The notes beneath the pieces are model-generated. The model was given only the letters and a program-made list of their open reading frames with translations. It made no database searches and was not told the DNA's origin. A stretch of 64,000 bases of DNA from Notolepis coatsorum (lineage: Eukaryota; Chordata; Actinopteri; Aulopiformes; Paralepididae): contig OZ020598.1 of assembly GCA_963971535.1 (NCBI GenBank), positions 95,173,315-95,237,314 of the forward strand, in the 5' to 3' direction. Shown in pieces: positions 42,187 to 55,082 of this stretch. The stretch's first letter is position 1. Every line of letters starts with the position of its first letter. The translations under genes were made by a program, and so were the position numbers.

Positions 42187-45100
42187 TAGTGGTCAACAGT
42201 GTCAGACTGTGGTTGTACTGGGCAGCTCGTAGTGGTCAACAGTGTCAGACTGTGGTTGTACTGGGCAGCTCCTAGTGGTCAACAGTGTCAGACTGTGGTT
42301 GTACTGGGCAGCTCCTAGTGGTCAACAGTGTCAGACTGTGGTTGTACTGGGCAGCTCATAGTGGTCAACAGGTCAGACTGTGGTTGTACTGGGCAGTTCC
42401 TAGTGGTCAACAGTGTCAGCCTGTGGTTTCACTGGGCAGCTCCTAGTGGTCAACAGTGTCAGGCTGTGGTTGTACTGGGCAGCTCCTAGTGGTCAACAGT
42501 GTCAGACTGTGGTTGTACTGGGCAGCTCCTAGTGGTCAACAGTGTCAGACTGTGGTTGTACTGGGCAGCTCCTAGTGGTCAACAGTGTCAGACTGTGGTT
42601 GTACTGGGCAGCTCCTAGTGGTCAAGTGTCCGACTGTGGTTGCACTGGGCAGCTCCTAGTGGTCAACAGTGTCAGACTGTAGTTGTACTGGGCAGCTCCT
42701 ATTGGTCAACAGTGTCAGACTGTGGTTGTACTGGGCAGCTCCTAGCGGTCAACAGTGTCAGACTGTGGTTATACTGGGCAGCTCCTAGTCGTCAACAGTG
42801 TCAGACTGTGGTTGTACTGGGCAGCTCCTAGTGGTCAACAGTGTCAGACTGTGGTTGTACTGGGCAGCTCCTACTGGTCAACAGTGTCAGACTGTGGTTG
42901 TACTTGGCAGGTCCTAGTGGTCAACAGTTTCAGGCTGAGGTTGTACTGGGCAGCTCCTAGTGGTCAACAGTGTCAGGCTGTGGTTGTACTGGGCAGCTCC
43001 TAGTGGTCAACACAGTGTCAGACTGTGGTTGTATTGGGCAGCTCCTAGTGGTCAACAGGTCAGACTGTGGTTGTACTGGGCAGTTCATAGTGGTCAACAG
43101 TGTCAGCCTGTGGTTTCACTGGGCAGCTCCTAGTGGTCAACAGTGTCAGGCTGTGGTTGTACTGGGCAGCTCCTAGTGGTCAACAGTGTCAGACTGTGGT
43201 TGTACTGGGCAGCTCCTAGTGGTCAACAGTGCCAGACTGTAGTTGTACTGGACAGCTCCTAGTGGTCAACAGTGTCAGACTGTAGTTGTACTGGGCAACT
43301 CCAGGTGGTCAACAGCGTCAGACTGTAGTTGTACTGGGGAGCTCCTAGTGGTCAACAGTGTCAGACTGTAGTTGTACTGGGCAACTCCTAGTGGTCAACA
43401 GCGTCAGACTGTGGTTGTACTGGGCAGCTCCTACTGGTCAACAGTGTCAGACTGTGGTTGTACTGGGCAGGTCCTAGTGGTCAACAGTTTCAGGCTGTGG
43501 TTGTACTGGGCAGCTCCTAGTGGTCAACAGTGTCAGGCTGTGGTTGTACTGGGCAGCTCCTAGTGGTCAACAGTGTCAGACTGTGGTTGTACTGGGCAGA
43601 TCCTAGTGGTCAACAGTGTCAGACTGTGGTTGTACTGGGCAGCTCCTAGTGGTCAACACAGTGTCAGACTGTGGTTGTATTGGGCAGCTCCTAGTGGTCA
43701 ACAGGTCAGACTGTGGTTGTACTGGGCAGCTCCTAGTGGTCAACAGTGTCAGACTGTGGTTGTACTGGGCAGATCCTAGTGGTCAAGTGTCCGACTGTGG
43801 TTGCACTGGGCAGCTCCTAGTGGTCAACACAGTGTCAGACTGTAGTTGTACTGGGCAGCTCCTAGTGGTCAACAGTGTCAGACTGTGGTTGTACTGGGCA
43901 GCTCCTAGTGGTCAACAGTGTCAGACTGTGGTTATACTGGGCAGCTCCTAGTGGTCAACAGTGTCAGACTGTGGTTGTACTGGGCAGCTCCTAGTGGTCA
44001 ACAGTGTCAGACTGTGGTTGTACTGGGCAGCTCCTAGTGGTCAACAGTGTCAGACTGTGGTTGTACTGGGCAGGTCCTAGTGGTCAACAGTTTCAGGCTG
44101 TGGTTGTACTGGGCAGCTCCTAGTGGTCAACAGTGTCAGGCTGTGGTTGTACTGGGCAGCTCCTAGTGGTCAACAGTGTCAGACTGTGGTTGTACTGGGC
44201 AGATCCTAGTGGTCAACAGTGTCAGACTGTGGTTGTACTGGGCAGCTCCTAGTGGTCAACACAGTGTCAGACTGTGGTTGTATTGGGCAGCTCCTAGTGG
44301 TCAACAGGTCAGACTGTGGTTGTACTGGGCAGTTCCTAGTGGTCAACAGTGTCAGCCTGTGGTTTCACTGGGCAGCTCCTAGTGTTTAACAGTGTCAGGC
44401 TGTGGTTGTACTGGGCAGCTCCTAGTGGTCAACAGTGCCAGACTGTAGTTGTACTGGGCAGCTCCTAGTGGTCAACAGTGTCAGACTGTGGTTGTACTGG
44501 GCAGCTCCTAGTGGTCAACAGTGTCAGACTGTGGTTGTACTGGGCAGCTCCTAGTGGTCAAGTGTCCGACTGTGGTTGCACTGGGCAGCTCCTAGTGGTC
44601 AACACAGTGTCAGACTGTAGTTGTACTGGGCAGCTCCTATTGGTCAACAGTGTCAGACTGTGGTTGTACTGGGCAGCTCCTAGTGGTCAACAGTGTCAGA
44701 CTGTGGTTGTACTGGGCAGCTCCTACTGGTCAACAGTGTCAGACTGTGGTTGTACTGGGCAGGTCCTAGTGGTCAACAGTTTCAGGCTGAGGTTGTACTG
44801 GGCAGCTCCTAGTGGTCAACAGTGTCAGGCTGTGGTTGTACTGGGCAGCTCCTAGTGGTCAACACAGTGTCAGACTGTGGTTGTATTGGGCAGCTCCTAG
44901 TGGTCAACAGGTCAGACTGTGGTTGTACTGGGCAGTTCCTAGTGGTCAACAGTGTCAGCCTGTGGTTTCACTGGGCAGCTCCTAGTGGTCAACAGTGTCA
45001 GGCTGTGGTTGTACTGGGCAGCTCCTAGTGGTCAACAGTGTCAGACTGTGGTTGTACTGGGCAGCTCCTAGTGGTCAACAGTGCCAGACTGTAGTTGTAC

Positions 45101-48100
45101 TGGACAGCTCCTAGTGGTCAACAGTGTCAGACTGTAGTTGTACTGGGCAACTCCAGGTGGTCAACAGCGTCAGACTGTAGTTGTACTGGGGAGCTCCTAG
45201 TGGTCAACAGTGTCAGACTGTAGTTGTACTGGGCAACTCCTAGTGGTCAACAGCGTCAGACTGTGGTTGTACTGGGCAGCTCCTACTGGTCAACAGTGTC
45301 AGACTGTGGTTGTACTGGGCAGCTCCTAGTGGTCAACAGTGTCAGGCTGTGGTTGTACTGGGCAGCTCCTAGTGGTCAACAGTGTCAGACTGTGGTTGTA
45401 CTGGGCAGATCCTAGTGGTCAACAGTGTCAGACTGTGGTTGTACTGGGCAGCTCCTAGTGGTCAACACAGTGTCAGACTGTGGTTGTATTGGGCAGCTCC
45501 TAGTGGTCAACAGGTCAGACTGTGGTTGTACTGGGCAGCTCCTAGTGGTCAACAGTGTCAGACTGTGGTTGTACTGGGCAGATCCTAGTGGTCAAGTGTC
45601 CGACTGTGGTTGCACTGGGCAGCTCCTAGTGGTCAACACAGTGTCAGACTGTAGTTGTACTGGGCAGCTCCTAGTGGTCAACAGTGTCAGACTGTGGTTG
45701 TACTGGGCAGCTCCTAGTGGTCAACAGTGTCAGACTGTGGTTATACTGGGCAGCTCCTAGTGGTCAACAGTGTCAGACTGTGGTTGTACTGGGCAGCTCC
45801 TAGTGGTCAACAGTGTCAGACTGTGGTTGTACTGGGCAGCTCCTAGTGGTCAACAGTGTCAGACTGTGGTTGTACTGGGCAGGTCCTAGTGGTCAACAGT
45901 TTCAGGCTGTGGTTGTACTGGGCAGCTCCTAGTGGTCAACAGTGTCAGGCTGTGGTTGTACTGGGCAGCTCCTAGTGGTCAACAGTGTCAGACTGTGGTT
46001 GTACTGGGCAGATCCTAGTGGTCAACAGTGTCAGACTGTGGTTGTACTGGGCAGCTCCTAGTGGTCAACACAGTGTCAGACTGTGGTTGTATTGGGCAGC
46101 TCCTAGTGGTCAACAGGTCAGACTGTGGTTGTACTGGGCCGTTCCTAGTGGTCAACAGTGTCAGCCTGTGGTTTCACTGGGCAGCTCCTAGTGTTTAACA
46201 GTGTCAGGCTGTGGTTGTACTGGGCAGCTCCTAGTGGTCAACAGTGCCAGACTGTAGTTGTACTGGGCAGCTCCTAGTGGTCAACAGTGTCAGACTGTGG
46301 TTGTACTGGGCAGCTCCTAGTGGTCAACAGTGTCAGACTGTGGTTGTACTGGGCAGCTCCTAGTGGTCAAGTGTCCGACTGTGGTTGCACTGGGCAGCTC
46401 CTAGTGGTCAACACAGTGTCAGACTGTAGTTGTACTGGGCAGCTCCTATTGGTCAACAGTGTCAGACTGTGGTTGTACTGGGCAGCTCCTAGTGGTCAAC
46501 AGTGTCAGACTGTGGTTATACTGGGCAGCTCCTAGTGGTCAACAGTGTCAGACTGTGGTTGTACTGGGCAACTCCTACTGGTCAACAGTGTCAGACTGTG
46601 GTTGTACTGGGCAGCTCCTACTGGTCAACAGTGTCAGACTGTGGTTGTACTGGGCAGGTCCTAGTGGTCAACAGTTTCAGGCTGTGGTTGTACTGGGCAG
46701 CTCCTAGTGGTCAACAGTGTCAGGCTGTGGTTGTACTGGGCAGCTCCTAGATGTCAACAGTGTCAGACTGTGGTTGTACTGGGCAGATCCTAGTGGTCAA
46801 CAGTGTCAGACTGTGGTTGTACTGGGCAGCTCCTAGTGGTCAACACAGTGTCAGACTGTGGTTGTACTGGGCAGCTCCTAGTGGTCAACACAGTGTCAGA
46901 CTGTGGTTGTATTGGGCAGCTCCTAGTGGTCAACAGGTCAGACTGTGGTTGTACTGGGCAGTTCCTAGTGGTCAACAGTGTCAGCCTGTGGTTTCACTGG
47001 GCAGCTCCTAGTGGTCAACAGTGTCAGGCTGTGGTTGTACTGGGAAGCTCCTAGTGGTCAACAGTGTCAGACTGTGGTTGTACTGGGCAGCTCCTAGTGG
47101 TCAACAGTGCCAGACTGTAGTTGTACTGGGCAGCTCCTAGTGGTCAACAGTGTCAGACTGTGGTTGTACTGGGCAGCTCCTAGTGGTCAACAGTGTCAGA
47201 CTGTAGTTGTACTGGGCAACTCCTAGTGGTCAACAGCGTCAGACTGTAGTTGTACTGGGGAGCTCCTAGTGGTCAACAGTGTCAGACTGTAGTTGTACTG
47301 GGCAACTCCTAGTGGTCAACAGCGTCAGACTGTAGTTGTACTGGGCAGCTCCTAGTGGTCAACAGTGTCAGATTGTGGTTATACTGGGCAGCTCCTATTT
47401 GTCAACAGTGTCAGACTGTGGTTGTACTGGGCAGCTCCTAGTGGTCAAAAGTGTCAGACTGTGGTTGCACTGGGCAGCTCCTAGTGGTCAACACAGTGTC
47501 AGACTGTAGTTGTACTGGGCAGCTCCTACTGGTCAACAGTGTCAGACTGTGGTTGTACTGGGCAGCTCCTAGTGGTCAACAGTGTCAGACTGTGGTTGTA
47601 CTGGGCAGCTCCTAGTGGTCAACAGTGTCAGACTGTGGTTATACTGGGCAGCTCCTAGTGGTCAACTGTGTCAGACTGTGGTTGTACTGGGCAGCTCCTA
47701 GTGGTCAACAGTGTCAGACTGTGGTTGTACTGGGCAGCTCCTACTGGTCAACAGTGTCAGACTGTGGTTGTACTGGGCAGGTCCTAGTGGTCAACAGTTT
47801 CAGGCTGTGGTTGTACTGGGCAGCTCCTAGTGGTCAACAGTGTCAGGCTGTGGTTGTACTGGGCAGCTCCTAGTGGTCAACAGTGTCAGACTGTGGTTGT
47901 ACTGGGCAGATCCTAGTGGTCAACAGTGTCAGACTGTGGTTGTACTGGGCAGCTCCTAGTGGTCAACACAGTGTCAGACTGTGGTTGTATTGGGCAGCTC
48001 CTAGTGGTCAACAGGTCAGACTGTGGTTGTACTGGGCAGTTCCTAGTGGTCAACAGTGTCAGCCTGTGGTTTCACTGGGCAGCTCCTAGTGGTCATCAGT

Positions 48101-48726
48101 GTCAGGCTGTGGTTGTACTGGGCAGCTCCTAGTGGTCAACAGTGTCAGACTGTGGTTGTACTGGGCAGCTCCTAGTGGTCAACAGTGCCAGACTGTAGTT
48201 GTACTGGGCAGCTCCTAGTGGTCAACAGTGTCAGACTGTGGTTGTACTGGGCAGCTCCTAGTGGTCAACAGTGTCAGACTGTAGTTGTACTGGGCAACTC
48301 CTAGTGGTCAACAGCGTCAGACTGTAGTTGTACTGGGCAGCTCCTAGTGGTCAACAGTGTCAGATTGTGGTTATACTGGGCAGCTCCTATTTGTCAACAG
48401 TGTCAGACTGTGGTTGTACTGGGCAGCTCCTAGTGGTCAAAAGTGTCAGACTGTGGTTATACTGGGCAGCTCCTAGTAGTCAACAGTGTCAGACTGTGGT
48501 TGTACTGGGCAGCTCCTAGTGGTCAACAGTGTCAGACTGTGGTTGTACTGGGCAGCTCCTTGTGGTCAACAGTGTCAGACTGTGGTTGTACTGGGCAGCT
48601 CCTAGTGGTCAACAGTGTCAGACTGTGGTTGTACTGGGCAGCTCCTAGTGGTCAACAGTGTCAGACTGTGGTTATACTGGGCAGCTCCTAGTAGTCAACA
48701 GTGTCAGACTGTGGTTGTACTGGGCA
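42187..48726 (+). repeat. 43-bp minisatellite, array 2, ~150 copies
   Basis: The unit contains GTCAACAGTGTCAGACTGTG and GTTGTACTGGGCAGCTCCTA. Length variants recur: CAACACAGTG (45 bp), CAACAGGTCAG (42 bp) and CAAGTGTCCG (40 bp). Their order repeats: blocks at 43573-43951 recur 1809 bp later at 45382-45760, 44176-44382 recurs at 45985-46191, and 42970-43176 recurs 1852 bp later at 44822-45028. This shows higher-order duplication. All three plus-strand frames of the consensus lack stops, so the many small frames here are not genes. Confidence 0.97.
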
Positions 48727-49063
48727 TCTGCCAGGTGTGTGTGAGTGTTAAGCAAGATGTTGCTGAGTCAAACCTTGCTGAAAAGATAAACATTTAAAAT
48801 GTGTTGAGTAAGCAAATGAGATAGTAAGATGAGAGGGGGAGAAAGGGAGATAGAGAGAGGGGAGGAGGGGAGGGAGAGAGAGGGGAAATTGTCTTGAATT
48901 GACTGATGGAGCGATGGATGGATGGAATAGCTTGTGGAAGGGAGGAATGGATGGATGGAGAAAGGGAGGGAGATGGAGGGAGGGAGATGCAGTTTCCCTG
49001 ACACAGCAGCTCTGGATAACAGATGTCTGTTGGAGATGATGAAGTTTGAATGACACAGCAATA
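48727..49063. other. Unassigned spacer, purine-rich patches
   Basis: GAGAGGGG-type patch at 48830-48890 and GGATGGAT/GAGGGAGG patch at 48905-48985. No coding motif. Confidence 0.6.
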
Positions 49064-49101
49064 AACTACACACACACACACGCACATACACACTCATACA
49101 G

Positions 49102-49134
<33 letters not shown>

Positions 49135-49334
49135 CACTCCTATATACACACTCATACACACGCATACATACACGCACACATACAAAAGCACCTGCATACA
49201 CATGCATACACACATCCATTCACACACACTCATTATGAAAGCACACACATACAAACACACACACACTCTTTCAAACACTCACTCACAAAAGCACAAACCC
49301 GCACACTCACTCACACTTAAATTAAAGTACACAT

Positions 49335-49378
<44 letters not shown>

Positions 49379-49473
49379 ACAAATACACAGACACACACAC
49401 TCTTTCAAACACTCACTCGCAAAAGCACAAAAGCACACACTCACTCACGCACACTTAAAATGAAAGTCCACAT

Positions 49474-49517
<44 letters not shown>

Positions 49518-49792
49518 TTAAATCAAAGTACACATGAACACACACACAAACACACACACTTAAATGAAAGTACACATGTACACACACACACACATTTAAA
49601 TCAAAGTACACATGAACACACACACACATTTAAATGAAAGTACACATGAACACACACACACAAACACACACACTTAAATGAAAGTACACATGTACACACA
49701 CACACACACATTTAAATAAAAGTACACATGAACACACACACAAACACACACACACACACACTTAAATGAAAGTACACATGTACACACACACG

Positions 49793-49847
<55 letters not shown>

Positions 49848-49860
49848 AAATTAAACTACA
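49064..49860. repeat. CA-rich region with a compound ~50-100-bp repeat
   Basis: (CA)n runs alternate with TTAAATGAAAGTACACATG blocks repeated at least eight times between 49315 and 49860, so it is a compound tandem repeat and not a simple microsatellite. Confidence 0.9.
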
Positions 49861-49909
49861 CTTGTACACACATACAAGCAGGCCTAGCTCGGTGAGGAGT
49901 ATTTGTTCT

Positions 49910-50037
<128 letters not shown>

Positions 50038-50049
50038 GATTTGTTCTTT

Positions 50050-50440
50050 GAAACACTCCACCAGTGACACAGCAGAGCAGGTCAACAGAACACCGTGTAT
50101 CGAAGGGGTGGAGAGCAGCAGAGCAGCGCGGGAACGACTTCAACCGGAACCAGGTCCCGGACCGGGCGGGTCATCTCTCTACTTTAATGCTGCCGAGGGT
50201 TCCGCCCGGGAACATAACACAGCTGTGTGAATGTTAGCCACCGCCTAGCGCTAGCCGTTACTGTTCCCCGCAGCCCCTTTCCATCCAGCCACCCTCTGAC
50301 TCTGTTCTGAGCCGCGCAGTTGTCATGCTCCATTTGGGCTGAAATCACACACCTTCCCTCGTTAAAACGAAGCCCGGCGGCCTCCACGCAGCTTTCGTTT
50401 AGATGTTTAGTGGCGTGGAAAGCAGAGCTGCTCAGGCAAA
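50050..50440. other. GC/CpG-rich segment, possible CpG island
   Basis: It is much richer in CpG than the surrounding A/T-rich DNA (GGGCGGG, CCGGACCGGGCGGG, GCCCGGCGG). This could mark the promoter of a gene outside the window or the 5' end of an unrecognised repeat. No exon or start could be supported. Confidence 0.35.
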
Positions 50441-50607
50441 GAAATACTGAAAGTATGCTTTTAGTGTATCAAGTGTGTTGAAAGTAGATTTCTACCCATA
50501 TATATTTTTCTGAGAGCATACTTGCAATGTACTTTTGGTACTTCATGAACTAATTCAAAGCACACATTTAGTATTATAGTCATTAATATGCTGTAAGTGC
50601 AATTTAA
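50441..50607. repeat. Diverged interspersed repeat
   Basis: GAAAGTATGCTTTTAGTGTA and AGCATACTTGCAATGTACTT suggest an inverted-repeat element; the limits are unclear. Confidence 0.3.
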
Positions 50608-51145
50608 GTATCAAATCAAATCAAATCAAATGTATTTGTAAGGCCCGACAACACATGTTAATGTCCCCATGGGCCGGACATGTCTTCTTTAAACAAGTCA
50701 AGATGAAACATCACAATAAATCAAGAACAAAACAAAAACACCATGAAGTCCAATTTTTTTTGAATAAATTAAATAAATGAATGCAACACTCCCAGACATA
50801 CCCCACGCGAAGGTAAGGAAAAAGTCACTAAAACCTAGCAATAGGAAAAAATGCACCACAGGCAATGTGGAGGAGAGAAACCTTAGAAGGGCCATTCAAG
50901 GGGGGATCTCTTCTTAGATGTCAGTGATAGTAGTAGTGTTGCTATAAAACAGGCGAAACAGTTGGTAAGCATGCACTCATATGTGTAATGAAACACAGAT
51001 AAGTGCATGCAATAGCAACTGAACATTTTGAAAGATTGAAAATAGAGCTGATGGCGGATGTATTTGAGGCATGGGGGTGGCGCAGAGAGGGTTGCATCCT
51101 CCCGGTCATCATCACGGGACGTCCACATGATAGAGTTGATGAACA
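50608..51145 (-). mobile_element. RTE/Rex3-like LINE 3' end, minus strand
   Basis: The reverse complement matches 35921-36377: AATCAAATCAAATCAAATG tail, GGCCCGACAACACATGTTAA, CCTTAGAAGGGCCATTCAAG. It extends about 80 bp further 5' than the other copy (to GTCCACATGATAGAGTTGAT). Confidence 0.75.
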
Positions 51146-51149
51146 TTGT

Positions 51150-51710
51150 TACTCAAGTTCAAGTTTCAAGTTTCAAGTTTCTTTAATAGTTGTCATACAG
51201 AAGTACAGAATACTTTTATACAAAATGCTTCTTACTGTTGCGCTCCAGAGACTGTGCTAGACAAGATAAGTATGAAATAAAATAACATAGTAAAATTAGA
51301 AGTAAAAAAAAATGAGGTCACAGTGTTCAGTTTAGACATATGTACAATGTTCGATGCAGAATAGACGTAGTTACCATACAATATACAATACTGTGCAGTG
51401 TACTAATATACAATACTATATAGTGCAAGGCAGAAATGGAGAAATGGGACGAGGTGCAATTTAGGTACAATTCACAGTAGGTGTACGAGTTGTAGTGCAA
51501 ATCCTTTATCAATAAATATAAAGTGTAGTGTGTTTGTGTGATCTAAAGTGTGGAGAGTGGGTGCTGCAGTGTGTTGTTTGTTTGAGTGAGTGTGTGCGTG
51601 TGGGTGTGTGTGCTGTGTGCATTTGATGGTTGTTGCATAGTGATTATTGTTCGTTTAGCAGCCTGATGGCCTGGGGATAGAAGCTTCTTCTGAGTCTTTC
51701 TGTGCTCGCC
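51150..51710 (-). mobile_element. L2 LINE 3' end, minus strand
   Basis: Nearly identical to the reverse complement of 2765-3310, including the last ~20 codons of the RT ([16 protein letters not shown] region) and the AAACTTGAAACTTGAA tail. The 5' break is at 51710. Confidence 0.92.
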
Positions 51711-51744
51711 TGATAGAGTTGTACCCTTCCTGCTGACTTGTCTT

Positions 51745-51812
51745 ATACAAAACTTGTAAGTCGCTTAGGATAAAAGCGTCAGCTAAATGACAAAATGTAA
51801 ATGTAAATGTAT
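51745..51812 (+). repeat. SINE 3' tail
   Basis: TTGTAAGTCGCTTAGGATAA, AAGCGTCAGCTAAATGAC and repeated AAATGTA match the 3' end of common fish tRNA-SINEs; the head is missing. Confidence 0.65.
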
Positions 51813-51944
51813 AAATTTCCGTCTTAATATTTGAAAGAATATGGGCAGGGTCTCAAGCCCCCCTTCGGCCCTATCCTTCCTGTTCTGCTCTCAGGCCACC
51901 TACCACGTATAGACATATATATATAATAAAGGCTAGATGGGGGA

Positions 51945-52188
51945 GCTCCAGTAGCTCACCACGTACCTCGAGCGCTATTTCGGCGCCGGGGACAACCGTG
52001 CTCGTCACAGATCTGGGGTTTAGCGAGTTCGAATCCCGGACTGCAGCCGTGCCTTTCCCAGAGTGTCTTCCCCCCCATCTGTACCCCTTCAGCCTGTTTC
52101 TGTCGGTCATTCTTGACCAGAATAAATGCGATAAACGCTAAAAAGAGCCAGGGGAATGGCCAAAGTAAAAAAAAAAAAAAAAAAAAAT
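51945..52188 (+). mobile_element. tRNA-derived SINE with poly(A) tail
   Basis: The head has CAGTAGCTCACCACGTACCT and the B-box GAGTTCGAATCCCGG. The body ends AATAAATGCGATAAACGCTA then AAAAGAGCC, and an A20 run follows at 52166-52186. The layout fits Pol III-derived SINEs. Confidence 0.65.
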
Positions 52189-52661
<473 letters not shown>

Positions 52662-53211
52662 AACGAAACACTCCTTCACTATCACAAGTACAGTATATCC
52701 AGCCCCCCCCCTCTCCTCTTCTCCTTTTCTCTCCTACCTGTTATGTGGGGTATCTAGAGAATCCAAGAGCAGAACACAAGGCACAGGAGAATGAGGCGGT
52801 TTAGGATGTTTTAATGAATCCGGGGAAGGACAAGGGGGCAGGGGGCTGGTAGTGAAGAGCTGGGAGTGGAGAGGAGACAAACGGGCGGCGTGTGTCCATG
52901 CGGTCCCGGGGAGGTGCAGGCTGGTGAGGTCCGTAGGTGGGGGTGCAGGCCGGAGGGGTGAGGTCCTACACACAGGAGAACAGATATCAATATGACGCAG
53001 GATACAGAGTACACAAGTTACGCTAGGAAAGGAATATCACTAGATATATATACTAGGGGTGTAACGGTACACAAAAACCACGGTTTGGTACATACCTCGG
53101 TTTTGAAGTCACGGTTCGGCACAGTGGGGGAAGGTTTGGCTTTCCATGTTCCACTCAGGGGTGATGTAGTGTGCAATAACTAATTGTACTTGTAGGGCTG
53201 TCAACGAATAT

Positions 53212-53705
53212 TTTTATTTTTTTATCTACTTTTTCTCCTCCTTTTTCTGTGTTTTTCTCCCATCCCAATTTAGTCATTATGCCAACCCCCCCCCCCCCCC
53301 CCCCCCTCCCTTCCTGGTCGTTGCACGTATTAGCACCCCACTTGCCGGTCTAGGGAGGGTTGATAGATACTATCACATGTCTCCAACGAAGCATGTGGAG
53401 TCAGCCAGCCGCTTCTTTTCACCTGACAGCGAGGACTCTCACTGGTGAAGTGTAACGCGTGGGAGGATCACACTACTTCCCCCAGTTCTCTTCCTCGCTG
53501 AGCAGGCGCCCCGACCGACCTGTAGGAGTCGCTGTTTACAACGACCAGGATACACACCCCGCCGGCTTCCCACCCGCTAACACTGCCAATCGTGTTAGTA
53601 TGGACGACCGACCAAGCCGGAGGTATCGCTGACAGCTGGATTCGATACCAGTGTCTCTGTGGTGGTAGGCACGCGCTTAGTCCGCTGCGCTATTATTATT
53701 ATTAT
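53212..53705 (-). mobile_element. tRNA-derived SINE, minus strand
   Basis: On the minus strand the head at about 53700 has GCGCAGCGGACTAAGCGCGT and GTATCGAATCCAGC. The body contains TACCTCCGGCTTGGTCGG, GGGCGCCTGCTCAGCGAGGA and AAAAGAAGCGGCTGGCTGAC, a known and widespread fish SINE body; the 3' end is A-rich. A G-run (read as C23) lies at 53287-53306. CGAATATT on both sides may be the TSD. Confidence 0.75.
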
Positions 53706-54356
53706 AGTCCCAGCCGCAGCGAATATTCTATATTGAAATTAATAATCGACTTGTTTAAAAAAAATTATTATAATAATAATTGTGAAAAAAACAGCCCCCG
53801 GTGGGCGTGCCATGAATGCGTTGCATGACGGATAGGAGACACGCAACGTCATTGAGCTGAAGAACGTGCAAGTTTAATGAACAACAACAACAACCGCAAC
53901 CGCAACCATCGACAGCGATTTGCACTCTGAGCATCTCAAGCCCCGGTTGGAAATACTTCGGATTTTGATTAACTTGTGGAACCTCAAGACAGTTTGATGG
54001 AAGCTATGTAAACTACAGCTGGCATACCTTCTTTTTTGTGCCAACACTATTTTGGGAGTTCTAGCATCAAGAATGTAAGTAGCCTACTTTGTTTTAGCAC
54101 TAAATCATCCCTCACTAAGGGGAAAAACGTTATTGAATAGAGAAAAAAGCATCATGCAGGTCATGCATCATATGATTCATTTGATCTCCGAGAGACAGCC
54201 CGTTCTCAACGCACTGAGAGAGAGAGTGTGTGTGTGTGTTCGCCACGGCCACACTATGAGGCTATGCTAAATTACAGGTAATCTCTCAGGGCGTGTTCAC
54301 ACCTGATAGTCCGGACCAAATGTGAAAATGATACATTGTTTGATTTTGGTCTGCGT

Positions 54357-55082
54357 CAGGCCACGTGAGCGGATCGGCGCGGCCGAGAAATCCGCTCTTC
54401 GCTCTTTAAAGCTTGGTCCGCTCCGCTAATCGCTCATGTTGACCCCGCCCCCAAGTCGCTCTCCGCTCGCTCCCCGCTCACCTTGAATCGAGCGCTACCC
54501 GCTCCCCGCGCCAGATCGCTCGGCAGTTTTTTTTCTTCTTTTTTTTTGGAGCATGGTGTAAATTAGCTCAAACTACAACAGTCTACACCCCCTGGGCCCC
54601 TTAACAATTGTTTGTATTGAGCCGCATTGTAATTGTACCCATTCTGCAATGTTAAATAACGTTGTTTATCCATTCACTAGCTCTATTAAGCGATGATAGG
54701 CTAGCCGAGCCACAATGCTATGGTCGCTGCCATTAACGTTAGCATGTAAGCTAACGTCAACAACAATGGCGTCGATACTTTTTCTAACAGGAGTGAGTGA
54801 AGGAGGAGGAGTGAAGCCTGAACATGATATCACAGGTTCACCCTTCTCATTGGTTGAAAATGGCCTTCATGTTTGTACATCGCCATCTGTTGCTTTGGCA
54901 TTGTACTGCATGTATATTATTACATCAGTGTTAAACCACTGTGAGCGGCCTGGAGTGGATTGGAGCGGAGGAGAACTCTCGCTCCGGACGTCGTGCCGAC
55001 TCATTTTAAAACCCACTCCTCGCTCACGCCAAAACCGGCCGCTCCGCGCCCCGCTCACGCTCCGATCCGCTCACATGCACTG
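54357..55082. mobile_element. hAT non-autonomous element with 8-bp TSD
   Basis: The TSD GTCTGCGT is exact at 54349-54356 and 55083-55090. The termini start CAG and match at 18 of 21 positions, sharing GTGAGCGGATCGG. The interior has many GCTCCGCTC-type repeats and a LINE 3' end at about 54595-54675. Confidence 0.9.
54595..54675 (+). repeat. LINE 3' end fragment
   Basis: CCCCTTAACAATTGTTTGTA and GTACCCATTCTGCAATGTTA match the family tail of 18870-19038. Confidence 0.7.

Noticed and set aside
50050..50440. First exon of a host gene
   Set aside because: CpG-rich, but no open frame with a plausible start, splice donor or conserved motif could be supported.
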